Assembly: GCA_937888735.1 (NCBI GenBank) | Contig: CALASN010000035.1 | Span: 1 to 28,456 of the forward strand | Direction: 5' to 3' | Length of the DNA stretch: 28,456 bases | Source: UBA5499 sp002426275 | GTDB lineage: Bacteria; Bacillota; DTU084 | In this document: in pieces, positions 13,728 to 23,050 of the stretch | Position numbering within the stretch: the first letter of the stretch is position 1 | How the letters are laid out: each line of letters begins with the position of its first letter | The notes under the pieces: model-generated | What the model was told of the DNA's origin: nothing | Database searches by the model: none | What the model saw: the letters and a program-made list of their open reading frames with translations, nothing else | Program-made: the position numbers and the translations under genes

Positions 13728-14903
13728 TTAATCATCTAAAAAGCGTAAAAAAACCTGATTGGCCAGAAGAAATCCCCGGGCCGTCAAACGCAGTGGATCC
13801 TTAGCCAGAAGTCCGCTTCCCACCAGGGAATCCACAGCCCTATCCCATTTTGCCGGCCAACCATATTGAGCCCTAAACTCCCGCCGGTCGACGCCCGCCA
13901 TCAGCCGCAGCGCCAAAATAAGCGTCTCCGCCCGCTTAAAATCAGCGTTCAGCCGCTCGCCGCCCGCTGTGGCCGCCCACTTCCCGCAGGCTGCAGGCAG
14001 AGCCCAGCTGTACGTGAGAGTGCGATCTTCGCAGGCGATCCTCTGCAGATAATCCGAAACAGGCCAGCAGTTCCAAACCCTAGCGTTCCCCAGGGAACTA
14101 TGGGCTGCCGCGCCTAACCCCAAATACTCTCCGCCGGTCCAATAAAGGAGGTTATGCCTGCTTTCCCTCCCCGGCTGGGACCAATTGGAGAGCTCATAGT
14201 GAACGTAATTCCGGCGCTCCAAGACCTCGCAGGCCAGCTGGTAATCCTCCGCCACTTCCTCCTCGGCAGGAAACGCCGCCTCGGGAAGGGTTGCCCAGCC
14301 GCAGCCTTCCTCCACGGAAAGAGCGTAAAGGGAAATGTGTTCAGGAGCTAAAGCCAAGGCTGCGGAAAGGGTCTGACTCCAGCTTGCCAGAGTCTGTCCT
14401 GGCAGACCGTAGATGAGATCCAGGCTGATATTTTTGAAACCAACTTCTCTGGCCGCCCGCCATGTTTGCAGAAAATCCTCCCAACTATGAAGACGGCCGC
14501 AGGCTTTCAAGAGCTCGTCGCTGGCGCTCTGCAGTCCCAAGGAAAGCCTGTTGACTCCCGCTGTGGCTAAAGAGGCTAAAATCTCCTGATTGACAGTGCC
14601 TGGGTTTGCTTCCACCGTGATCTCAGCCGTCCGGGGCAGGGCAAAACGCCGCCGCAGTCTCTCAATGAACGGAGCTAGCTTGTGCTGCAAAAGGCTAGGA
14701 GTGCCGCCTCCCAGATATAAGGTAGCGGGCGCAAAAGGCAGCTGCCAAAGAGCCGCCTCTTTTTCCACGGCCGCCAGATATTCGGTAAACAGCTCATCCC
14801 TCTGGGATGGAGAAAGGCTCCCTACTGCTTGAGACTTGAAGCTGCAATAATGGCAGCGTCTAAGGCAAAACGGCAAGTGAACATAGACTCCCGCTTTACT
14901 CAT
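13728..14903 (-). CDS. hemW: Radical SAM heme chaperone HemW
   Basis: A 391-residue radical SAM protein of the HemN-like group. The cluster motif is CLRRCHYC (C13, C17, C20) in the opening YVHLPFC context. TLYLGGGTPSLL and the TVEANPGTV segment follow, then LSLGLQSASDELLKACGR and LDLIYGLPGQT. HNLLYWTGGEYLGLGAAAHS contains the HNxxYW motif associated with heme binding in HemW rather than coproporphyrinogen oxidase activity, so HemW is preferred over HemN. A winged-helix C-terminal domain completes it. It overlaps the lepA stop by 8 bases (ATGAGTAA). The lepA-hemW-hrcA order is typical of Bacillota. Confidence 0.94.
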   Translation of the reverse strand: MSKAGVYVHLPFCLRRCHYCSFKSQAVGSLSPSQRDELFTEYLAAVEKEAALWQLPFAPATLYLGGGTPSLLQHKLAPFIERLRRRFALPRTAEITVEANPGTVNQEILASLATAGVNRLSLGLQSASDELLKACGRLHSWEDFLQTWRAAREVGFKNISLDLIYGLPGQTLASWSQTLSAALALAPEHISLYALSVEEGCGWATLPEAAFPAEEEVAEDYQLACEVLERRNYVHYELSNWSQPGRESRHNLLYWTGGEYLGLGAAAHSSLGNARVWNCWPVSDYLQRIACEDRTLTYSWALPAACGKWAATAGGERLNADFKRAETLILALRLMAGVDRREFRAQYGWPAKWDRAVDSLVGSGLLAKDPLRLTARGFLLANQVFLRFLDD

Positions 14904-16689
14904 CTATGCTGAGGATGGCCATGAACGCTTCTTGCGGCACCTCTACGCTTCCCAGCTGCTTCATCCTCCGCTTGCCCTCCTTCTGTTTTTCCAAGAGCTT
15001 ACGTTTCCTGGTGATGTCGCCGCCATAGCATTTGGCAAGCACATCCTTGCGCAGGGCGCGCACCGTTTCTCTGGCCACAACTTTGCTGCCGATTGCGGCT
15101 TGAATTGGCACTTCAAACAGCTGTTTGGGAATCACGCTGCGCAGTTTCTCAGCCAGTAATCTGCCTCTGGAGGCGGCCTTTTCTTGATGCACAATGCAAG
15201 AGAGGGCGTCAACTGGTCTGCCGTTGAGCAGGATATCCAGTTTCACTAATTTTGACGGCCTGTGGCCTATATATTCGTAATCAAGAGAAGCATAACCCCT
15301 GCTTCTGGATTTGAGCTTGTCGAAAAAATCCAGCAGAATCTCTGACAGGGGCAGGTTATAATGTAAAAGCACTCTCCCGCCTGCGAAATATTCCATGGTC
15401 CTGTATTCTCCCCGTTTGTCCTGGCACAGCTCCATGATGGGCCCCACATATTCCTGCGGCACTAAGATGGTGGCGTGGACAAAGGGCTCTGCGATCTCCT
15501 CAATCTCATGGGGTTCCGGCATCTGGGCAGGATTGTGAATTACCAATTCCTCTCCCCCCACCCGCCTCACATTATATACCACGCTGGGGGCTGTGGTGAT
15601 CAAATTCAGGTCGTATTCTCGCTCCAAACGCTCTTGGATGATCTCCATGTGCAGAAGTCCTAAAAAGCCGCAGCGAAAACCAAAGCCCAAAGCCCCTGAA
15701 GTTTCCGGTTCGAAGACCAAAGCTGCGTCATTGAGCTGTAGCTTCTCCAAAGCCTCCCGCAAGTCGGTGAAATCGTCGTTCTCCACCGGATAGAGACCGC
15801 AATAAACCATGGGAACTGCCGGCCGGTAACCGGGAAGCGGCTGCGAAGCGCTTTGCGCTTGAGAGGTGATGGTATCTCCCACTCTGCACTCGCGGACATC
15901 CTTGACCCCGGTGATCACATAACCCACTTCTCCTGCGGACAGCTCTTCCACAGCTTGCATGCTGGGCTTGAAGACGCCCAGGGACGTCACCTCCGCTTCC
16001 CAGCCGCTGGCCATAAAACGGACAGGCATGCCTACGGCGAGGCATCCTTCCATTACCCGCACATACGCGATGACCCCTTGGTAGGGGTCATAGTGGGAAT
16101 CGAAAATCAGCGCCCGCAGGGGAGCTTCTGCGGAACGCTCAGGCTGGGGAACGCGCTCCACAATGGCGGAGAGCACCTCCGCGCAGCCCTGGCCCGTCTT
16201 GGCGCTGGTCAGCAGCGCTTCCTCAGGCTCCAGTCCCAGCTCCGTCAACTCCTCTTTCACCTTTTCCGGATCCGCGCTTGGCAAGTCAATCTTATTGATC
16301 ACAGGGATGATGGTTAAATCGTGATCCAAGGCCAGATAGAGATTAGCCAATGTTTGGGCCTCAATCCCTTGCGTGGCGTCGATTACCAGCAAAGCTCCCT
16401 CGCAGGCGGCCAAGCTGCGCGACACTTCGTAATTGAAGTCCACATGTCCCGGAGTATCCAAAAGGTTTAACTCATACTCCTGCCCCTCCTGCCGGTAGCG
16501 CATGCGCACAGCCTTAGCCTTAATCGTGATCCCGCGTTCCCGCTCCAGATCCATTTGATCCAAAAGCTGGCTTGTCATCTCTCTGGGCGCCACTGTGCCG
16601 GTGAGCTCCAACAGCCTATCGGCCAGAGTGCTCTTGCCGTGATCGATATGGGCAATTATACAAAAATTCCTAATTTGTTTCTGCTTCAT
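14896..16689 (-). CDS. lepA: Translation elongation factor 4 (LepA)
   Basis: 597-residue ribosomal back-translocase GTPase, exactly the family length. G1 is AHIDHGKST (residues 13-21), G2 region ERERGITIKAKAVRM, G3 DTPGHVDFNYEVSRSL, and G4 NKIDLPSADP. The LepA-specific C-terminal domain is present (ECYGGDITRKRKLLEKQKEGKRRMK-like segment here KCYGGDITRKRKLL). I chose the ATG at 16689 (MKQKQIRNFCIIAHIDHGK) as it matches the family N-terminus. An upstream in-frame start at 16734 lies within the -35 box of the predicted promoter. The leader from that promoter is only about 10 bases. Confidence 0.97.
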   Translation of the reverse strand: MKQKQIRNFCIIAHIDHGKSTLADRLLELTGTVAPREMTSQLLDQMDLERERGITIKAKAVRMRYRQEGQEYELNLLDTPGHVDFNYEVSRSLAACEGALLVIDATQGIEAQTLANLYLALDHDLTIIPVINKIDLPSADPEKVKEELTELGLEPEEALLTSAKTGQGCAEVLSAIVERVPQPERSAEAPLRALIFDSHYDPYQGVIAYVRVMEGCLAVGMPVRFMASGWEAEVTSLGVFKPSMQAVEELSAGEVGYVITGVKDVRECRVGDTITSQAQSASQPLPGYRPAVPMVYCGLYPVENDDFTDLREALEKLQLNDAALVFEPETSGALGFGFRCGFLGLLHMEIIQERLEREYDLNLITTAPSVVYNVRRVGGEELVIHNPAQMPEPHEIEEIAEPFVHATILVPQEYVGPIMELCQDKRGEYRTMEYFAGGRVLLHYNLPLSEILLDFFDKLKSRSRGYASLDYEYIGHRPSKLVKLDILLNGRPVDALSCIVHQEKAASRGRLLAEKLRSVIPKQLFEVPIQAAIGSKVVARETVRALRKDVLAKCYGGDITRKRKLLEKQKEGKRRMKQLGSVEVPQEAFMAILSIDE

Positions 16690-16705
16690 TTTATCACCAC
16701 AACCA

Positions 16706-16734
16706 ATTATAGCATGCTCCCGTTGAGTTAGCAA
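16706..16734 (-). promoter_or_regulatory. Sigma-A promoter of lepA-hemW with very short leader
   Basis: On the minus strand, -35 TTGCTA (16729-16734), a 17-base spacer, and -10 TATAAT (16706-16711) with TG extension (TGCTATAAT). The predicted start near 16699 leaves about 10 leader bases before the lepA ATG. Confidence 0.75.
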
Positions 16735-16780
16735 TCAGTTACCGCTTAGCGACAAAAGCGATGACTTGCTTGGGTCCAAA

Positions 16781-18742
16781 TTAAAGAGAACCGTTTGCAA
16801 GTTCCGTGGCCGCGGCATTCAGTTCTTCCATGTACAGCTCCATTGAAGCGTCTGAGGGCATCCGCCAGTCTCCCCGCGGAGATAAACAGATAGAACCTAC
16901 TTTAACGCCGTCCGGTAGGCAAGAACGCTTAAACTGCTGCGTGAAGAATCGTCTATAAAAAACAATCAGCCAGTTCAAGATTTCTTGAGCCTCATATTTA
17001 GTCTGAAAGGCGAGCGTGGCAAGCTTCAAAATTTTTTGGGGGGAAAACCCGTTGCGAATCATCTGATACAAGAAAAAATCGTGCAGTTCATATGGACCGA
17101 TGGCCTCTTCTGTCTTTTGCGCGATTTGCCCGTTTTCATCGGCCGGCAGCAATTCCGGGCTAATGGGCGTCTTTAATATATCCTCCAGGGCGCTTGCGGT
17201 TTTTTTGTTTGCAACGTTCTCAGCATACCAAGACACCAGATGCCTGACCAAGGTTTTGGGGACTCCGGCATTGACTGCGTAGTGGCTCATGTGATCTCCG
17301 TTATAAGTGCACCATCCCAGGGCAAGCTCAGACAGATCCCCTGTACCCACCACAAGCCCTCTTTCCTGATTTGCCACATCCATAAGAATCTGCGTTCGTT
17401 CCCGCGCCTGGGTATTTTCAAAGGTGACATCGTGAAGCTCAGGGTCGTGGCCGATGTCGCGAAAATGCTGCAGGCAGGCGGCGGCAATAGGGATCTCCCT
17501 TTGGGTGACGCCAAGCTCGCTCATCAGCGTCAACGCGTTTTGATGCGTACGCTTGGTCGTGCCAAGTCCTGGCATGGTGATGCCGATGATATTCCCGAAC
17601 GGCAAATTCAGAGCTCTCAGAGCTTCTACAGTCACAAGCAAAGCCAATGTGGAATCTAACCCGCCGGAGAGGCCGAGCACCGCCTTTTGAATGCCGCTTT
17701 TCCTCATTCTTTCAGAAAGTCCCACGGACTGTAATTTGAATATCTCCCTGCACCGCGTATCCTTTTTCTCCGCCTCTCCGGGAACAAACGGATACGGATT
17801 AACCGTGAAGCTTTCTTTTACATCATCATCAGCGTGCAAGTCAAACTCCACAATCCGATAATCTCTAGGCGCTACTTCCCCCATGAAACTATTGAATTTT
17901 CTTCTGTCATTCATCAACTTCTGGATGTCGAGATCCGCATAAATATATTTTGAGCCCTCAGGAAAAATCATCTCCCGGATGATGTTGTCGTTTTCGGCAA
18001 TTATGGAGTGGCCGCTGAAGACGACGTCTGTGGTGGATTCTCCTTGCCCTGCGGAACAGAATAAATAGCCGGCATAACACTTGGCAGATTGCTGTCTCAC
18101 AAGCTCGCGCCTATAATCCGACTTGGTCACAATTTCATCGCTGGCAGACAGATTTAAAAGCAGATTCGCCCCGTAAAGAGCCTGATGCGAGCTAGGGGGA
18201 ATTGGCATCCATAGATCCTCGCAAATTTCCACTCCCACGCGCAAAGAGGAACTCTTACTTTGAAAAAGGACGTTTGCAGTGAAAGGGATTTCCTGATCAA
18301 GCAAGCGAACAGTCTCGCTGACTTTTGAACTCGCCGGGGCGAACCATCTTTTTTCATAAAATTCATTATAATTTGGCAGAAATGTTTTGGGGACAATACC
18401 CAGCACTTTCCCGGCATGGAACACCACCGCACAATTGAAGAGCTGGTTATCCGCCTCAACCGGCATCCCAACCGCAGAGAGCACATCATATTGCGCCGTC
18501 TGAGCCAGCAAATTCCCAAGCGCTTTCTTAGCCGCAGACAGCAGATTTTTTTGATGGAACAGATCTGCGCAGGTATATCCAGTCAGCGACAATTCCGGAA
18601 ATACCATAACCTTAATGCCGTCTCTTTCCGCACCGCCGACGATTAGCTTTGCTATTTCATTGGCATTAAATAACGGCTCTCCCACCTTAACGGCGGGGAC
18701 TGCCGCCGCCGCCCTCACATAGCCGTATTTGCCTAATTTCAT
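16781..18742 (-). CDS. nadE: Glutamine-dependent NAD(+) synthase
   Basis: A 653-residue two-domain enzyme that makes NAD from deamido-NAD using ammonia from glutamine. The N-terminal nitrilase-type glutaminase has the Glu-Lys-Cys triad in FPELSLTGY, PKTFLPNYNEFYEKRWF and GVEICEDLW. The C-terminal synthetase has the P-loop LGLSGGLDSTLALL, GTGDLSELALGWCTYNGDHMSHY and the KTPISPELLP segment. The ATG at 18742 is placed 6-8 bases after GGAGGG. An upstream GTG at 18757 is in frame but overlaps that site. It has its own extended -10 promoter and no clear terminator before lepA. Confidence 0.96.
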   Translation of the reverse strand: MKLGKYGYVRAAAAVPAVKVGEPLFNANEIAKLIVGGAERDGIKVMVFPELSLTGYTCADLFHQKNLLSAAKKALGNLLAQTAQYDVLSAVGMPVEADNQLFNCAVVFHAGKVLGIVPKTFLPNYNEFYEKRWFAPASSKVSETVRLLDQEIPFTANVLFQSKSSSLRVGVEICEDLWMPIPPSSHQALYGANLLLNLSASDEIVTKSDYRRELVRQQSAKCYAGYLFCSAGQGESTTDVVFSGHSIIAENDNIIREMIFPEGSKYIYADLDIQKLMNDRRKFNSFMGEVAPRDYRIVEFDLHADDDVKESFTVNPYPFVPGEAEKKDTRCREIFKLQSVGLSERMRKSGIQKAVLGLSGGLDSTLALLVTVEALRALNLPFGNIIGITMPGLGTTKRTHQNALTLMSELGVTQREIPIAAACLQHFRDIGHDPELHDVTFENTQARERTQILMDVANQERGLVVGTGDLSELALGWCTYNGDHMSHYAVNAGVPKTLVRHLVSWYAENVANKKTASALEDILKTPISPELLPADENGQIAQKTEEAIGPYELHDFFLYQMIRNGFSPQKILKLATLAFQTKYEAQEILNWLIVFYRRFFTQQFKRSCLPDGVKVGSICLSPRGDWRMPSDASMELYMEELNAAATELANGSL

Positions 18743-18786
18743 CCCGCATCCCTCCACTTAAGAGCCCTTAAAGGTCTTCTCTTCAG

Positions 18787-18795
18787 ATTATACCA
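18787..18795 (-). promoter_or_regulatory. Extended -10 promoter of nadE
   Basis: Minus-strand TGGTATAAT, a perfect -10 with TG extension, 45 bases before the nadE start. No strong -35 is evident. The rest of the 18758-18933 gap contains only weak imperfect hairpins, so the end of the germination operon is not marked by a clear terminator. Confidence 0.65.
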
Positions 18796-18933
18796 CGCTT
18801 CAAACTTCTGGATCCATTACCGCAAACAAAATACCGCATTTATTCTAAAAAATACTCTCAGAATGCCCGCTAACCTCGCCTTCCAGCAGTCATTGGTTCA
18901 ATAGAATTCAACGAGAAACCGCTTCGCGCCTCA

Positions 18934-19140
18934 TCAATAACTTAAATGGATCTCCTTCAGAAAAACGTCAAAGAGCATTATGGGGCTAGGTATTTGGACG
19001 CCCATGGTCTGCAGAAGCGTCAAGATAAACACAAAGGCGAAAAAAAAGCCGTAGACGACAAGCTCCCTCCTCGTTCGTTTCACCAAAAATCCGATGTCCA
19101 AAAACGCAATGGCCAAAAAGCAGCCCACAACAAGCCACAT
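18934..19140 (-). CDS. Small two-TM protein at the end of the germination operon (Ger D-like)
   Basis: A 68-residue membrane protein with two hydrophobic segments (about residues 1-20 and 28-48) separated by a basic turn (VKRTRREL), and a short hydrophilic end. Its ATG shares one base with the gerB stop (TAATG) and follows AGAGAGGAAAG, so it is the fourth gene of the operon. Small two-TM D proteins of about this size are known in or beside gerA-type operons of Bacillus and modulate germinant receptor function. The assignment here rests on size, topology and position, not on sequence identity that I can verify. Confidence 0.72.
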   Translation of the reverse strand: MWLVVGCFLAIAFLDIGFLVKRTRRELVVYGFFFAFVFILTLLQTMGVQIPSPIMLFDVFLKEIHLSY

Positions 19141-20237
19141 TATCTTTCCTCTCTTTGCGGAAGCTTGCGTAGCTTCGCGAGCATTAGCGTTAAGAAGGGA
19201 ATTATCGCTTCCAAAAGCAGCCAGAGCTGCGGTGTTGTCTCGGTGGCATAAATGGCATGATCTACTGTGGATATATAGACAAACAGCGCGTAAGTAAAGA
19301 GCAGAGCGCCGCTCAGCATTACAAGCGAACGATAGGATTTAAAGGCAAACACATACGCCAGCGCTTTCACCGAAACGTAGAAGAGAAAAGAAACCTTGAA
19401 GAACAAGAGAATGATGAACACAAGTGCAAATAAAATCTCAAGCCTGCTCAAGGCCTGAAACAAATTCACCATCCTCAGCGTTTCAAATGAAGGAAAGGCA
19501 AATAGCGCGATTGTATTGCCCAGCACTGACGTATCTCGAAACACAGCCACCAAATAAGCAAAACCTCCCATTGCCAAACCCGAAAACAAATATTTACCAA
19601 GGCCGCCGTTAACCTTCTGGACCGAGGGTGCGATCATTAAAAAAACGACAAGTTCGCCAAAAGGAATGGTCAAGACAATGTTCGTGGCGTGCAAATAATT
19701 GCGGGCAGGCAGAGTCAAGACCGGTAGAAAGTTTTCCATGTTCATATGGTTGATCGTAAAGATGGTGCCGATGACGAGCACGATCATGAAAATGAAAACG
19801 AAAAGAGAGCTGTACTGCGTCACGACTTTCACCCCGTTATAAACCGCATAAGCGCATAGAAAAATAAAAACCACCAGCAATACCACTCTCGGTGTCTCCA
19901 CCATGATGGTCAGATTAAGAAAATCCTGGACGTCCCTCAGATTAATGGCGGTCAGAGTGTAGAAAAACCAAATGTAGAACCAAGCGAGCATCTTCCCCAG
20001 CACGGGTCCGTAAACCCGATCGTAAATCTCAAGCAGATTCAGTTCAGGAAAAGTTTGCATCAGCTTTAGATAAATCAGACACACAGGCGTAACCAACAAA
20101 AGCGCAAAACAAACCGTCAGCCATGAATCCTGCATTGTTATCGGCCCAAAGAAGCCTGTCAAAAGCGAAGAAGCTTGGAGAAAACAAGCCACTGAAAACA
20201 TAAATTGGCTGGCAGTAATTTTGTTTTCTTCTTTCAA
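19140..20237 (-). CDS. gerB: Spore germination receptor subunit B (GerAB/ArcD/ProY-type permease)
   Basis: A 365-residue integral membrane protein with about ten hydrophobic segments, of the endospore germination permease family (APC superfamily). This is the subunit that binds the germinant in the inner spore membrane. It opens with KITASQFMFSVACFLQASSLL, the usual family start, and contains YGPVLGKMLAWFYIWFFYTLTAINLRD and the PFGELVVFLMIAPSV region. The start is a TTG at 20237 overlapping the gerC stop (TTGA), with AAGGAG 8 bases upstream; no closer ATG exists. The ligand cannot be read from the sequence. Confidence 0.93.
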   Translation of the reverse strand: MKEENKITASQFMFSVACFLQASSLLTGFFGPITMQDSWLTVCFALLLVTPVCLIYLKLMQTFPELNLLEIYDRVYGPVLGKMLAWFYIWFFYTLTAINLRDVQDFLNLTIMVETPRVVLLVVFIFLCAYAVYNGVKVVTQYSSLFVFIFMIVLVIGTIFTINHMNMENFLPVLTLPARNYLHATNIVLTIPFGELVVFLMIAPSVQKVNGGLGKYLFSGLAMGGFAYLVAVFRDTSVLGNTIALFAFPSFETLRMVNLFQALSRLEILFALVFIILLFFKVSFLFYVSVKALAYVFAFKSYRSLVMLSGALLFTYALFVYISTVDHAIYATETTPQLWLLLEAIIPFLTLMLAKLRKLPQREER

Positions 20238-21370
20238 CGCCTCTGCTCCTTCATATCCAACGAGTTCACTATCTTCCCCGCATTCTTAAGCTTCACGTCG
20301 ACGTCCAAAGAGAGCTTCACCGAAGGATACAGCTTTTCCCAGCGCCTAACCATAGTCCTCCAAGCGTCGGGAAAAGCGCGTTGGATGCTCAAGCCGCAAC
20401 CGAAGATGTCTGCATTCATTTGCTGTGAGACCGCAAAGCTCTCTAGAATCAATCTTTTGATCTCCCAGCCTGCGGCGTTTTCCAAAAGCGGAAATACCTT
20501 CCGCATCTGCATGCCGTCAAAACCTTGCATTTCTCCAACGGTAAATCTGCCGCTGATCTTCACGGCAAGCTCAATTTCCCCGTCCGCTTTGAGGATTGGC
20601 CGCCGCCGGAAATCCAGGTCCACTATATTCAAGACCGCCATACCCTTCTTCGTGAAAGCATTTAGGCTTCCGCCTCTGACTTTTCCCATGCCCAAGGCGT
20701 AGCCAAAAGCCTGTCTCCTATCCAGACGGCCGATCATTTTATCGCCTCTGAAGACGGCCAGACCGGCTATGGCAAGTTTCTTTTTCCCATTCTCCTCTAT
20801 GACTTTAATCAAAGGCGCCAACGGAAAGCTAGGTCTGGCCAGCAAACTTGAGGTGAAATTCAATAAGTTGAGATCATAAACGTCTAACCTCCTGCTTTCT
20901 TGCCTCATCATCTCCACCAGCGCAAGCGCAGAATTCAGTTCCGGTTTGATCTCGGCGGCCAGAATCTGTTTGGCTTTGCCCTCTGCGACGAAAACCAGCA
21001 CTTCCATGCGAGTCTGGTCATCCCGCAGGAAATAATCGACATGATTCTTAACCCCTTTTTCAGCCAGCTTTCTGCCGAAAATGAGCACTTGATTCTGTGA
21101 CATATACAAAAGACGGCTGCTTTTCTGATTCAGCAAATCGAAAGCGTGCAGCAAATTTTCGCTTCTCGTCTCCAGAATTTGAAACGTTGTTTCGTTTTTT
21201 TCCTCCACGGAATTTTGCACAATCAAATTAATCTCATCCGGTTCACGCGCTTCGTCCAGCCCTAAGCCCATCACAAAAGCTAACGTGTTGATCTCGTGGG
21301 CTCCCCAACAGCCGCTGAACAAAAGACTTATGAACAGCAAAAGCGTCAACTCCGCAAAGCTGCTTTTCAT
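20234..21370 (-). CDS. gerC: Spore germination receptor lipoprotein subunit C (Ger(x)C family)
   Basis: A 378-residue lipoprotein of the Ger(x)C family, the peripheral outer-face subunit of the germinant receptor. The signal ends in the lipobox LFSGC (Cys about residue 21), followed by WGAHEINTLAFVMGLGLDEA, the normal start of the mature protein. Later family landmarks are the SRRLDVYDLNLLN region and the C-terminal LILESFAVSQQMNADIFG and FPDAW(R)TMV segments. The ATG overlaps the gerA stop by 4 bases (ATGA) with only a weak ribosome binding site, implying translational coupling. Confidence 0.94.
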   Translation of the reverse strand: MKSSFAELTLLLFISLLFSGCWGAHEINTLAFVMGLGLDEAREPDEINLIVQNSVEEKNETTFQILETRSENLLHAFDLLNQKSSRLLYMSQNQVLIFGRKLAEKGVKNHVDYFLRDDQTRMEVLVFVAEGKAKQILAAEIKPELNSALALVEMMRQESRRLDVYDLNLLNFTSSLLARPSFPLAPLIKVIEENGKKKLAIAGLAVFRGDKMIGRLDRRQAFGYALGMGKVRGGSLNAFTKKGMAVLNIVDLDFRRRPILKADGEIELAVKISGRFTVGEMQGFDGMQMRKVFPLLENAAGWEIKRLILESFAVSQQMNADIFGCGLSIQRAFPDAWRTMVRRWEKLYPSVKLSLDVDVKLKNAGKIVNSLDMKEQRR

Positions 21371-22953
21371 ATATCATCATCTTCAGCTTCCGCATAAGGA
21401 CGAAGAGGTGGGATGAAAACCCGACTCCTCCTGTGATCGCCTTGGGCGATGTCCTTAGGGCGTCTGGCCATTAGCCACAGCGGCAGGCGGATAAAGCTGT
21501 CCTTTAGATCTGTAGAGGGCGTAAACCCTTCGAAGAAAGGAACGCCAAAAGACTTCAGCGTTGCCAGATGGATCAGGATCCCCAAAAAGATAACGGTGAT
21601 GCCAAAGCCGCCTAAAATGCCAGCTCCGATCATGGCAAGCATCCTCAAAATCGCTGCGGTTGCATATTTTTCAGGCACAACAAAGCTCGAAACCGCGGTG
21701 ATGGCAAGCACGATCACCCCTGGCGCTCCCACAAAGCCGGCATTGATGGCAGCCTCTCCCAGCACCAATGCGCCTACAATGCTGACCGCCTGTCCCACTG
21801 GGCGCGGCAGGCGGAGACCGGCTTCCCTTACGATTTCAAAGGTCACAAAAAGGATTAAGGTTTCAGTAAACGCCGGAAAGGGAATTCCCCGGCTGGCCTT
21901 AGCAATTGTAAACAGCAAAGTGGTGGGAATCAATTCCTGATGAAAAGTGGTCAAAGCAATATACCACGCAGGAGCAAAGATCGTGATGAAAAACGACAGA
22001 TATCGCAGCTGCCGAATAATGCTGGAGAAAAGATAACAGACATAATAATCTTCAGCATTTTGAAAGCTTTCCACAAAAAGATAAGGAACGGTCAAGGCAA
22101 AGGGACTGCCATCAGAGATGATGACCACTCGCCCTTCGAGCATTTTTGCCGTCGCCACATCCGGCTTCTCTGTATTCCCCACAGTGCCGAAGATGGAGTA
22201 CGGCGCATCCTCAATGTACTGCTCTAGATAACCTGAATCCAGAATCGCATCCACATCAATAGCTGCAAGCCGTCTTTTAACCGCAGCTATGAGCTGTGTA
22301 CCTGCCACTCCTTCAATATAAGCAATGCAGACTTTAGTCCTGGTTTTCTGTCCGATGACCAGCTGCTCCAGCCGCAAACGCGGGCTTTTAATTCTGCGCC
22401 GCAGGAGCATCGTATTGATGAGAAGGTTCTCTGTAAACCCTTCCCGGGGCCCGTGCACCACCACCTCGGTTTCCGGCTCGGTGATGCTCCTCTGTTCCCA
22501 GCCTCTGGTACCGATCAACAAACCTCTGTCAAAACCCTCAGCCAAAAAGATGGTATCCCCGCACAAGCAACTGCCGATTAATTCCGATAACGACTCATAC
22601 TCGTTTGCATTGGCAGCGCACAAGACTTTTTTCTCGATTTGCTCCATGGAATCAAGATCTGTCTCTGTAAACGATCGCAGGGGTTTTAAAATGCTTTGGG
22701 TAATACTTTGCGGATTGACCAGTCCGTCAAGATAAATAAGCGCGCCTTTGCGCTCGCGATTTTTTCCAAAATAAAACTCATTGATCTTGATGTCTGAACT
22801 GTCACCAAAAAGTTCGCGTATGAAACTGAGATTAGCGTGTAAGCTTTTGGACACCCTTTGCAAGGGAATGTCTTGCTGCCCCTGAGGCTGTTGTCCCTGG
22901 GGTTGCCTTTTTTTCCACCCGCTTTGTTTTCTAAAAAGCCGGTTCCAGAACAT
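21367..22953 (-). CDS. gerA: Spore germination receptor subunit A (GerA family)
   Basis: A 528-residue receptor subunit with a large hydrophilic N-terminal half (about 1-280) and a C-terminal membrane part with 4-6 segments, then a charged tail (EAEDDD). Family landmarks include SLHANLSFIRELFGDSSDIKI, EVVVHGPREGFTENLLINTMLLRRRI, the PFAL-containing ISDGSPFALTVPYLFVESFQNAEDYY, and PFPAFTETLILFVTFEIVREAGLRLPRPVG. I chose the ATG at 22953 after GAAGGG; a TTG at 22971 is in frame. Near the N-terminus an imperfect DNA tandem repeat (22873-22905) encodes two QPQGQ units. The operon order is A-C-B, as in gerK, rather than A-B-C. No convincing sigma-G promoter was found upstream. Confidence 0.95.
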   Translation of the reverse strand: MFWNRLFRKQSGWKKRQPQGQQPQGQQDIPLQRVSKSLHANLSFIRELFGDSSDIKINEFYFGKNRERKGALIYLDGLVNPQSITQSILKPLRSFTETDLDSMEQIEKKVLCAANANEYESLSELIGSCLCGDTIFLAEGFDRGLLIGTRGWEQRSITEPETEVVVHGPREGFTENLLINTMLLRRRIKSPRLRLEQLVIGQKTRTKVCIAYIEGVAGTQLIAAVKRRLAAIDVDAILDSGYLEQYIEDAPYSIFGTVGNTEKPDVATAKMLEGRVVIISDGSPFALTVPYLFVESFQNAEDYYVCYLFSSIIRQLRYLSFFITIFAPAWYIALTTFHQELIPTTLLFTIAKASRGIPFPAFTETLILFVTFEIVREAGLRLPRPVGQAVSIVGALVLGEAAINAGFVGAPGVIVLAITAVSSFVVPEKYATAAILRMLAMIGAGILGGFGITVIFLGILIHLATLKSFGVPFFEGFTPSTDLKDSFIRLPLWLMARRPKDIAQGDHRRSRVFIPPLRPYAEAEDDDI

Positions 22954-23050
22954 GCCCGCATTTCCCTTCAAAAAAAATCAGCGCTTTCCACTTATCTTCT
23001 CCAATTGGCAGCTTTTCATGCAGCCCTAACGGCAGCCGGTTGCCGTCGAT

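Noticed and set aside
22800..22953. Sigma-G promoter or riboswitch upstream of gerA
   Set aside because: GCATGA occurs upstream of gerA but no matching CATNNTA box at the right distance; no conserved leader structure was recognised.
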